Source: an uncultured Treponema sp. (GTDB taxonomy: Bacteria > Spirochaetota > Spirochaetia > Treponematales > Treponemataceae). Taken from it: a DNA stretch of 7,082 nt. Made by a program: the position numbers and the translations under genes. Below, piece after piece: positions 1-5,136 of this stretch; position 1 is the first letter of the stretch; every line of letters starts with the position of its first letter. The notes beneath the pieces are model-generated. The model was not told the DNA's origin. It saw only the letters and a list, made by a program, of their open reading frames with translations, and did no database searches. The stretch is taken from assembly GCA_945833725.1 (NCBI GenBank), contig CAMAFU010000092.1, forward strand, positions 1 through 7,082, given 5' to 3'.

Positions 1-1010
1 ATGCCTTTGCAGAAATTCTTTTGAAAACCGGCAAAAATGAACTGTATGTTCAGCAATTGAAATTCATAAAGTCAAACTTTAAAGAAGAAGAAGGACAGCT
101 GTCTGAACAGACAAAACTTTACCGGCAGAAAATTGAAGATACTGTGGAATCTTTTGAATCTCTTTTAAGAAATTCCCTTAATGCAAAATGGAAAGTAGAC
201 CCTTTTTATCTGGATAAAGTAAGGTGGAACATAGGTATATACTACAAAAAAAGCAGCATACAGCTTCTGCACAGTGACTGCGAAGATATTGCAGCAAAAA
301 TGTTGAATGAGAGTTTTAGTTCTGTTTCTTCCTGTTCTGTTACTTTTGATGAAGGGGAAATAAGGCAGTTTTCCGATGCTTTTTCGCTGGCCAGAAGAAA
401 AAATCAAGATTATTTTGTAATTTTGACTTTTGATGAATCTGAGAGAGAAGTTAGCCTTGATTTTTCTGTATACAACGGAAGAAACGGCGTAAAAATTCTT
501 GATTCAAGTTTTTTTAGAACGGGAAACGACAGATTTGCTTCAGTAATTCGTACCTTTAGAAGAAAAATTCTGGAAATTCTTCCTGTTCGTGGAAAAATCA
601 TCGACAGAAGAAACAATACAGTTCTTATAGATTTGGGAAAATCCGACGGAATTGTGGAAGGAACGGAATTCAATCTGGTAAAAAGCGGTAAAATCCGTAC
701 TAAAGACAGCGAAACTGGCGTAGTTTTTGATCAAAAAGATTTTCTTGGACAAATTACTGTAACAAAAGCCGGCGAAGAAATATGCGAAGGGGAACTTATA
801 CAGAATTCTTTTTACGATAAAGTGAACATTGGAGATGAAGTTCTTATAAAATCTGTTCCAGAATCTTCGTTCAGCGAAAATCAGATTGCAGATACAAATC
901 CCCGGGCAAATACCGATGGCATTCCTTTTGAAAAACGACCTTTAACGCCACAGGAACTTGACCTTGTAAAAACTCCGTCGTTTATAGATTTAATAAGAAA
1001 AATATACTAG
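1..1010 (+). CDS. Probable periplasmic protein with FlgT-C-like C-terminal domain (5' end outside window)
   Basis: The reading frame is open from base 3 to the TAG at 1008-1010 with no stop upstream. The gene therefore very likely begins left of the window; the TTG at 21-23 is only a possible internal start and has no good ribosome binding site. Residue numbers below count from that TTG. Residues 10-60 are charged and helical. Residues 105-185 form an alternating helix/strand region resembling the CsgG/FlgO-type periplasmic fold. Residues about 186-277 (from ILPVRGKIID through VLIDLGKSDGIVEGTEF to NIGDEVLIK) follow the pattern 'G-x-I ... V-x-I-D-L-G-x-x-D-G-I-x-x-G-x-x-F' seen in FlgT C-terminal domains, small beta modules of flagellar or envelope periplasmic proteins. 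No signal peptide can be checked because the N terminus is missing. The gene converges on the next one. The domain assignment comes from pattern reading only, so the function is unknown. The frame is certain; the family is moderate at best. Confidence 0.8.
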   Translation, partial: AFAEILLKTGKNELYVQQLKFIKSNFKEEEGQLSEQTKLYRQKIEDTVESFESLLRNSLNAKWKVDPFYLDKVRWNIGIYYKKSSIQLLHSDCEDIAAKMLNESFSSVSSCSVTFDEGEIRQFSDAFSLARRKNQDYFVILTFDESEREVSLDFSVYNGRNGVKILDSSFFRTGNDRFASVIRTFRRKILEILPVRGKIIDRRNNTVLIDLGKSDGIVEGTEFNLVKSGKIRTKDSETGVVFDQKDFLGQITVTKAGEEICEGELIQNSFYDKVNIGDEVLIKSVPESSFSENQIADTNPRANTDGIPFEKRPLTPQELDLVKTPSFIDLIRKIY

Positions 1011-1024
1011 CGCCGGCTGTTTTT
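1008..1024. terminator. Weak, possibly bidirectional terminator-like hairpin
   Basis: Between the two convergent stop codons, AGC (1009-1011) can pair with GCT (1016-1018) around a GCCG loop, and a run of five T follows on + (1020-1024). Read on -, the same hairpin is followed by TAGTATATTTTT. The stem is only 3-4 bp, so this is a weak candidate supported mainly by its position. Confidence 0.3.
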
Positions 1025-1034
1025 CGTATAAACT

Positions 1035-1952
1035 TTATTCTGCAAAAGATTCGGGAATTTTGTAAAAATCCAGAGTTGAATTAATCCATTTTTTTGAAAG
1101 AACTGGAAAAAACTCTTCTGTGTAAAGAAACATTGTAAGGGCTGTTCTGTAATTTCCGAGAAAATAGTGAGCCTGTCCAAGGTAAAAAACAGTTCTGTTT
1201 GTGGTTTCGTCGGAGCGGTTTACCCTTAAAAAATCGTTGAAGGCTTCCACAGAAGATTTATAGTCTTTTTTTACAAAATAAGTTTTTAATATTTCAAAAA
1301 GATAGTATTCATCGCCGCCAGATGGGGAAACAATGTCTTCATCAAAGTAATAAGGTGCAAGTTTTTCTTTTTTTGTATTTTTGTATTCTCCTGCAAGAAG
1401 TTCTGCTTCGGCTTTTGCTTTATCCGAAAAAAAACCGCGTTTTTCTGAAAAATCCGGGATAAAATCTATGTAAGGAAGAGGAACTTCCCGTAACACACCA
1501 TTTTCGTATGTTTTAGGTTCCATGTCTGTAAAAATAGGTTCTTCTTCCGGTTTTTTTAGGCTTATTCCTTTTGCAGTAGCATTGATTGACGGAAGTATAA
1601 TGTCGTAGATTTTTGAATTTTCTGTTTTTATTATAACGGCATAGTAGTATTCTTTGTAGGAATTTACTGTATCAATATACGATACGGAAGATTTAGGCAG
1701 AACGGCAACAGGTTTTGATGAGTTGATGTTTTTTTCTGAAACAATGGGCTTTGTATCGCGGTAAATTAAAATGTTTTGAATTGAACTGCCCTTAGGATTT
1801 TTCCATGTGATTTTGAATTTATCTGTGGAAACCTGCGTAACACTGACCATATCAACAATGGGCCTTGTATCATTATTTTCTTCCGGGAAAAAATTGGCTG
1901 CAAGAAAAATAGAAAACGCAAGAAAAAAAACTAACTTCTTCTTAAAAAACAT
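1035..1952 (-). CDS. Exported protein with Fn3-like domain and C-terminal TPR-like region
   Basis: A 305-residue protein read from ATG at 1952 down to TAA at 1037-1035. The N terminus has a clear signal peptide: Phe/Lys-rich MFFKKK, then the hydrophobic core LVFFLAFSIFLAA, with cleavage likely around residues 18-22. There is no lipobox cysteine. Residues about 31-110 look like a fibronectin type III beta sandwich: FKITWKNP (46-53), ILIYRDT (61-67), the Y-I-D-T turn (92-95) and YYYAVIIK (102-109). Residues about 130-210 are a Pro/Glu-rich linker. Residues about 215-297 are helical with TPR-like spacing, for example YLFEILKTYFVKKDYKSSV and YLGQAHYFLGNYRTALTMF, resembling YbgF/BamD-type repeats that mediate protein contacts. 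It probably acts in the periplasm or at the envelope as a scaffold (inference). The Shine-Dalgarno sequence before ATG 1952 is weak. No enzymatic motif was seen, and the specific function is unknown. Confidence 0.88.
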   Translation of the reverse strand: MFFKKKLVFFLAFSIFLAANFFPEENNDTRPIVDMVSVTQVSTDKFKITWKNPKGSSIQNILIYRDTKPIVSEKNINSSKPVAVLPKSSVSYIDTVNSYKEYYYAVIIKTENSKIYDIILPSINATAKGISLKKPEEEPIFTDMEPKTYENGVLREVPLPYIDFIPDFSEKRGFFSDKAKAEAELLAGEYKNTKKEKLAPYYFDEDIVSPSGGDEYYLFEILKTYFVKKDYKSSVEAFNDFLRVNRSDETTNRTVFYLGQAHYFLGNYRTALTMFLYTEEFFPVLSKKWINSTLDFYKIPESFAE

Positions 1953-1968
1953 AACTTAATTCTGATGT

Positions 1969-1986
1969 AAAAAACGCCGTTTGGCA
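1969..1986 (-). terminator. Small hairpin plus T-run on the minus strand, upstream of the Fn3/TPR gene
   Basis: Read on -, GCC-AAAC-GGC (1985-1976) is followed by G and six T (1974-1969). This has the layout of a very weak intrinsic terminator or attenuator. It lies between the repeat element and the start codon at 1952. The 3-4 bp stem makes it doubtful. If real, it would end minus-strand transcripts from the repeat element before they reach the downstream gene. Confidence 0.22.
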
Positions 1987-2004
1987 AGAGCTACTTCCGG
2001 CGGC
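1984..2004 (+). repeat. Direct repeat, copy 1 (left flank of repeat element)
   Basis: This 21-nt segment, GCAAGAGC then TACTTCCGGCGGC, matches 2223-2243 at 19 of 21 positions; both differences are transitions. It lies 2 nt outside the left terminal inverted repeat of the element at 2007-2223, the position expected of an old target-site duplication or a repeated insertion site. Confidence 0.7.
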
Positions 2005-2019
2005 TTCAGGGCCTTCAGC

Positions 2020-2025
2020 ATTATA
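2020..2025 (-). promoter_or_regulatory. Candidate -10 box facing the Fn3/TPR gene
   Basis: A perfect TATAAT lies on the minus strand inside the left terminal inverted repeat, about 68 nt upstream of the ATG at 1952. No convincing -35 hexamer is found 16-18 nt upstream, and perfect TATAAT matches are frequent in AT-rich DNA. Confidence 0.25.
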
Positions 2026-2063
2026 AATTGATGAGAAAAATTGGGGCGCGAAGGAGCGAATGG

Positions 2064-2154
2064 TCAGGGCAAAAACACCCTGATTGTGGATGCTGCGTAA
2101 GCGGCATTATATAAATTCCCGTGCCACAATCAGCGTGTAGTGCTAATAGCACGG
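2064..2154 (+). other. Core of nested and competing hairpins
   Basis: CTGATTGTGG (2080-2089) and CCACAATCAG (2124-2133) are a perfect 10-bp inverted repeat. The enclosed segment begins with a second hairpin, TGCTGC-GTAA-GCGGCA (2091-2106), closed by a GNRA-type GTAA tetraloop. Two pairings compete with the main stem: TCAGGG (2064-2069) with CCCTGA (2078-2083), and CCGTGC (2119-2124) with GCACGG (2149-2154). A further small hairpin is GTGCT-AAT-AGCAC (2140-2152). This density of helices suggests a folded RNA or cruciform-forming DNA. It matches no riboswitch or ncRNA family that I recognise. Confidence 0.45.
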
Positions 2155-2205
2155 TTTTGCACTGAACAGTCGCGACTGGAAGTCCCTGGTTAAAATTATA
2201 TTTTT

Positions 2206-2211
2206 TATAAT
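2206..2211 (+). promoter_or_regulatory. Candidate -10 box facing prfB
   Basis: A perfect TATAAT sits on + inside the right terminal inverted repeat. It is the mirror image of the minus-strand box at 2020-2025, so both element ends point a -10-like hexamer outward. No good -35 is present at the usual distance (2183-2188 reads TCCCTG). Confidence 0.22.
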
Positions 2212-2222
2212 GCGGAACCCCT

Positions 2223-2243
2223 GCAAGAGTTACTTCCGGCAGC
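2223..2243 (+). repeat. Direct repeat, copy 2 (right flank of repeat element)
   Basis: GCAAGAGT then TACTTCCGGCAGC, 19 of 21 identical and in the same orientation as 1984-2004, at a distance of 239 nt. Its first base coincides with the last base of the right terminal inverted repeat. Confidence 0.7.
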
Positions 2244-2263
2244 AAGGTTTACAAATTTTTATT

Positions 2264-2269
2264 TATAAT
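2264..2269 (+). promoter_or_regulatory. Candidate prfB -10 box
   Basis: This is a perfect TATAAT, 90 nt upstream of the prfB start and outside the repeat element. The nearest -35-like hexamer, TTTACA at 2248-2253, is only 10 nt upstream, too close for a standard sigma-70 promoter. The call therefore rests on the -10 match and on the position ahead of the operon. Confidence 0.3.
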
Positions 2270-2350
2270 TGTCTTTATGGGCAAAAAAAGGTAGAATAAC
2301 AAGACTTCTTTTGCCAGATTGTGCTTTTTTTTGTGCAGTCAGTTATAAAC

Positions 2351-2355
2351 GGGGG
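2351..2355 (+). promoter_or_regulatory. prfB ribosome binding site
   Basis: GGGGG followed by four A and then ATG at 2360. It supports 2360, not the downstream ATG at 2412, as the true prfB start. Confidence 0.6.
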
Positions 2356-2359
2356 AAAA

Positions 2360-3491
2360 ATGATAGAAGATTTTAAAGAGCCTTTAGAAAAACTTAAAAA
2401 TGACATTTTAAATGTCTGGGGGCGTCTTTGACCACGATGCAATCGACAGAAAAATTAAGGAAACAGAAAAATTAACCGAAGCACCTGATTTTTGGAATGA
2501 TTCAGAAAACGCCCAGAAGGTAATGAACGATTTAAAATATCTTAAAGGGCGTGTGGAGCCGTGGAGGCTTCTTATGGCAAAAACCGATGACCTTTTTGCC
2601 CTGTACGATTTGGCTTTGGAAAGCGGAGACGAAGATCTGGAAGATGAATTAAAACATGATCTTGATTCTGCCCTTAAAAAATTTCAGGAGCAGTCAATTT
2701 TAAATCTTCTTTCCGGCGAAGTAGATAAATCCGGCTGCTTCCTTACAATTCATTCTGGTGCCGGCGGTACAGAAGCCTGCGACTGGGCATATATGCTCAG
2801 CAGAATGTATATCCGTTGGGCAGAGCGGAATGGTTTTAAAATGGAAACCGTAGATTTGCAGGAAGACGAAGGCGGAATAAAATCTACCACAATTCAAATA
2901 ACCGGAGACTATGTATACGGCAAATTAAAAGGTGAAGCTGGTGTTCACCGTCTTATACGGATAAGCCCCTTCGATTCCAATGCCCGCCGCCATACTTCTT
3001 TTTCGTCGGTGTTTATTTTTCCTGTTTTGGACGATACGATTAAAGTTGATATACGGCCGGAAGACCTTAGGGTTGATACATACCGTTCCGGTGGAAAAGG
3101 TGGTCAGCATGTAAATAAAACTGATTCTGCCGTTCGTTTTACTCACCTTCCTACTGGCATTGTAGTTCAGTGTGATTCTGAAAGGTCTCAGCTTATGAAC
3201 AGAGCTACGGCAATGAGCATTTTAAAGGCAAAACTTTATCAGTATTACAAAGAGCAGAAAGAAAAGGAAAACGCAAAATTCGGTGCAGAAAAAAAAGACA
3301 TTTCCTGGGGAAACCAAATCCGCACTTATGTGTTTCAACCTTATACAATGGTAAAAGATCACAGGACAAAATACGAAGTTCATAATATACAAAGCGTTAT
3401 GGATGGCGATATAGATCAGTTTATTGATTCTTATCTTCAGGCGCAGTGGAACGGTTCCCTTTCTTCTGGTGATGATGAAGATGATATGTAA
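2360..3491 (+). CDS. prfB: Peptide chain release factor 2 (RF2), made by programmed +1 frameshift
   Basis: RF2 recognises UGA and UAA stop codons in the ribosomal A site and triggers release of the finished protein. The gene is read as 2360-2428 joined to 2430-3491. Twenty-three codons (MIEDFKEPLEKL...WGRL) end at an in-frame TGA (2429-2431); skipping one base continues into LDHDAIDRKIKETEKL. The result is 376 residues, close to the E. coli RF2 length of 365. Family hallmarks: PDFWND early on, the stop-recognition tripeptide SPF at about residues 202-204 within RISPFDSNARRHTSF, and the catalytic GGQ at about 247-249 within RSGGKGGQHVNKTDSAVRF. Ser lies at the position equivalent to E. coli residue 246. 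The identity as RF2 rather than RF1 (which carries PxT) is clear. A call starting at ATG 2412 would replace the true N terminus with a false MSGGVF. The next gene starts 2 nt after the stop, so the two are probably cotranscribed. Confidence 0.97.
2418..2432 (+). promoter_or_regulatory. RF2 programmed +1 frameshift signal
   Basis: All parts of the classic autoregulatory signal are present: an internal Shine-Dalgarno-like GGGGG (2418-2422), a 3-nt spacer (CGT), the slippery codon CTT (2426-2428), the stop TGA (2429-2431) and a following C (2432). In the known mechanism, scarce RF2 lets the ribosome pause at UGA and slip +1 from CUU to UUU, so RF2 synthesis rises when RF2 is low. The 3-nt spacing equals that of E. 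coli (AGGGGG-TAT-CTT-TGA-C). Confidence 0.96.
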
Positions 3492-3493
3492 AA

Positions 3494-4975
3494 ATGAAGG
3501 ATAAATTCTTTTTTTTTATTTATGCTTTTATTCTCTTTTTTTCGTTACCCCTTAGAGCAGAAAACTGGGTTTTAGGTACAACAAGGTTTCTTTTTACTTC
3601 AGACAGCGATACTGTTGTGGATTCTCATATTGGAACTGTTTTGCCCCAGTTGATTTTGGAACAGTTTTCTCAAAAAGGCGTAAGGACAATTTCTGGGCAG
3701 GAAGAAGCAGACCGGCAGTTTAAAAAACTCCAGACAGAAAGACTTTCCCTGTTTCTTCAGCTTTCTAAAGAAGAAAAGGTTCTGGATTCCCTTATATTCA
3801 CAAAAGTTAGTGCTTCTGAATTTAAAAAAGCCCGTACAGAGCAGGAAAAGAAAATTGCCGGCATAAAAAAAAGCATAGATGAAAATATCGAAAAAGCAAA
3901 AAATATAAAATTTTCAGAAAACAATTTAGGGGAAAATAAAACAGAAAGTATTGTTCTTTACAAAAATGATTCTTCTGCCTTTTTTAAGCCGTCGCAAAAT
4001 GCAGTTTATGATGGAATTGAAAGTTATGGTTTTGAAAACGAAATTTCTCAGGCTTCCATAAACGGCCTTCTTACTGGGGAAATTACCCTTTACGGTGATT
4101 ATATTTCTGTTGCCGTTCATTTGTATCAGTTTCCCGGGGCAAAACTGTCGTGTTCTGTAATTGAAGTAGGAAGTGTTTCTGATTTAGTGTCGCTGGCTGC
4201 CATGATTGCCAGAGATTTAACTCCGAAAATTGCCAATTCCCTTCCTGTAAAAATTGTTTTTGAGTTTGAAAACGACAAAATTTTCGATGAAGTTGATATA
4301 AGCATTGATGGTGTACTTCTTGTTGACAAGCAGAATGTAATTGTTGATGCCGGCATTCACTCAGTTTCAGTTGCTTCGCAAAAATATGATACGCAAAATT
4401 TCAGTTTTCTTTTTTCTGGTGAAGAGCAGTTTACCGTAAAAGTAAAAATGCACCCGAAAGAAAAGGGAAGTTTCCGGCTTAATCTGCGCACACCTTTGGA
4501 CGGTTTATTTTATTTTAACGGAGGCAGTGGAAAATCTGTTACAAAAGAAGAGCCTTGGACAGATGTTACAGTAAACGGCCGGACTGTTTTAGGCATTTTT
4601 ACAGATTCAGAAGGAAAATCCGATTTTGTAATGATTCCTGAAAATTCCGGGAAGGACGGTGCCAGCCTTTTTGTTGATGTAAAACCCTTTGACCGTGCCG
4701 AAAAAATTGACAGAAGCAGAAAAAGAATGTATGCGGCTTACAGTACTTTAATATGTACGCTGCCTTTTACTTTTTTCTGTGCAGGGCAGGTTAATTCTTA
4801 CGCAAATTCGTACAATTCTTCGAAACTTTCCCAAAGTCTTGACAGTTATAAAAAATGGGATGGCATTTTTAATGGTGCTTGTGCTGTTTCTGCTGCTGCC
4901 GGTGCCTGGTTTATTTTTGAAATTGCCAGATATCTTATAGCTGCAAATCAGGTTTTACCTGAACAGGGGCGATAA
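3494..4975 (+). CDS. Exported envelope protein with PEGA-like domain and two C-terminal membrane segments
   Basis: A 493-residue protein of unknown function. The signal peptide spans residues 1-22: the core FFFFIYAFILFFSLPL, then cleavage likely after LRA before ENW. Residues about 66-140 are strongly charged and probably coiled coil. Residues about 188-250 (LLTGEITLYGDYISVAVHLYQ through MIARDLTPKIANSL) resemble the periplasmic 'ligand-like' modules that often precede PEGA domains. Residues about 252-320 fit a PEGA-type beta domain: VDISIDGVLLVD, then DAGIHSVSVASQKY, then FTVKVKMHP. A second beta-rich stretch follows to about 398. Two hydrophobic segments, about 413-431 and 457-483, suggest membrane anchoring at the C terminus. 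The start is 2 nt after the prfB stop with only weak GA-rich ribosome binding sequence, so translational coupling to prfB is likely. It may be an envelope structural or sensing protein (inference). No catalytic motif was seen. Confidence 0.9.
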   Translation: MKDKFFFFIYAFILFFSLPLRAENWVLGTTRFLFTSDSDTVVDSHIGTVLPQLILEQFSQKGVRTISGQEEADRQFKKLQTERLSLFLQLSKEEKVLDSLIFTKVSASEFKKARTEQEKKIAGIKKSIDENIEKAKNIKFSENNLGENKTESIVLYKNDSSAFFKPSQNAVYDGIESYGFENEISQASINGLLTGEITLYGDYISVAVHLYQFPGAKLSCSVIEVGSVSDLVSLAAMIARDLTPKIANSLPVKIVFEFENDKIFDEVDISIDGVLLVDKQNVIVDAGIHSVSVASQKYDTQNFSFLFSGEEQFTVKVKMHPKEKGSFRLNLRTPLDGLFYFNGGSGKSVTKEEPWTDVTVNGRTVLGIFTDSEGKSDFVMIPENSGKDGASLFVDVKPFDRAEKIDRSRKRMYAAYSTLICTLPFTFFCAGQVNSYANSYNSSKLSQSLDSYKKWDGIFNGACAVSAAAGAWFIFEIARYLIAANQVLPEQGR

Positions 4976-5100
4976 ATGCGGGAAAGATGGGAGCCCCGAA
5001 GTCCTGTAGCGAAGCGGAAGGATGAGCCGAAGGAGGCGAAGGGCGTACAGCTTGTTTTTTAGTCTGGCACGGAAAATCCGGGACAGACTGAAAACCCGCC
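4976..5100 (+). repeat. GC- and purine-rich intergenic patch, possible dispersed repeat
   Basis: This gap sequence is much richer in G and C than the neighbouring genes. At 5009-5040 it has a loose hexamer pattern of GCGAAG-like units (GCGAAG, CGGAAG, GATGAG, CCGAAG, GAG, GCGAAG). CTGTAGC (5004-5010) can pair with GC-TACAG (5043-5050, one bulge), followed by CTTGTTTTTT, a poor terminator-like layout. A 28-codon frame starting with ATG directly after the upstream TAA (4976-5062) also exists. Its composition differs from the genes on both sides, consistent with an inserted or dispersed repeat (inference). No known RNA family was recognised. Confidence 0.4.
5056..5094 (+). other. Long imperfect hairpin upstream of ftsY
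   Basis: The outer stem TTTTTAGTCTG (5056-5066) pairs with CAGACTGAAAA (5084-5094) with one G-U. A 3x3 internal loop (GCA / GGA) follows, then the inner stem CGGA (5070-5073) with TCCG (5077-5080) around an AAA loop. No T-run follows on either strand, so it is not a standard terminator. It could be an mRNA-processing or stability element, or part of the repeat in this gap. Confidence 0.45.
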
Positions 5101-5123
5101 CATAATATAAATATAAAAAATCT

Positions 5124-5127
5124 GGAG
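5124..5127 (+). promoter_or_regulatory. ftsY ribosome binding site
   Basis: GGAG with a 9-nt spacer to ATG 5137, supporting that start. Just upstream, the AT-rich stretch CATAATATAAATATAAA (5101-5117) could contain a -10 box, but no -35 is evident. Confidence 0.55.
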
Positions 5128-5136
5128 TGTAATTAA

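Larger units (their letters stand above)
2007..2223. mobile_element. MITE-like or structured intergenic repeat with terminal inverted repeats
   Basis: The two ends are inverted copies of each other. The reverse complement of 2007-2027 and the sequence 2204-2223 share TTTATAATGC, then GAA, then CCCTG: 18 matched positions, one mismatch and a short indel. The 21-nt direct repeats flank this directly. The interior holds several further inverted repeats: 2064-2069 with 2078-2083; 2080-2089 with 2124-2133; 2091-2096 with 2101-2106; 2140-2144 with 2148-2152; and the perfect palindrome CAGTCGCGACTG at 2167-2178. No transposase is encoded. A 74-codon minus-strand frame at 2245-2021 covers it almost exactly, but it shows no recognisable domain and no ribosome binding site, so it is treated as non-coding. 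It could be a non-autonomous mobile element, a dispersed genomic repeat, or a structured RNA gene. The inverted ends and direct repeats are seen directly; mobility is inferred. Confidence 0.5.

Noticed and set aside
2189..2223. Integron attC site, considered because chromosomal integrons are known in some treponemes
   Set aside because: No matched RYYYAAC / GTTRRRY core pair was found at the element ends.
2021..2245. 74-codon minus-strand frame covering the repeat element
   Set aside because: It coincides with the element's inverted and direct repeats, has no evident ribosome binding site, signal peptide or domain, and is better explained by non-coding repeat structure.
2430..2431. TGA in prfB as an authentic disrupting mutation or sequencing error
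   Set aside because: The surrounding GGGGG-N3-CTT-TGA-C is the known programmed frameshift signal at the expected codon position.
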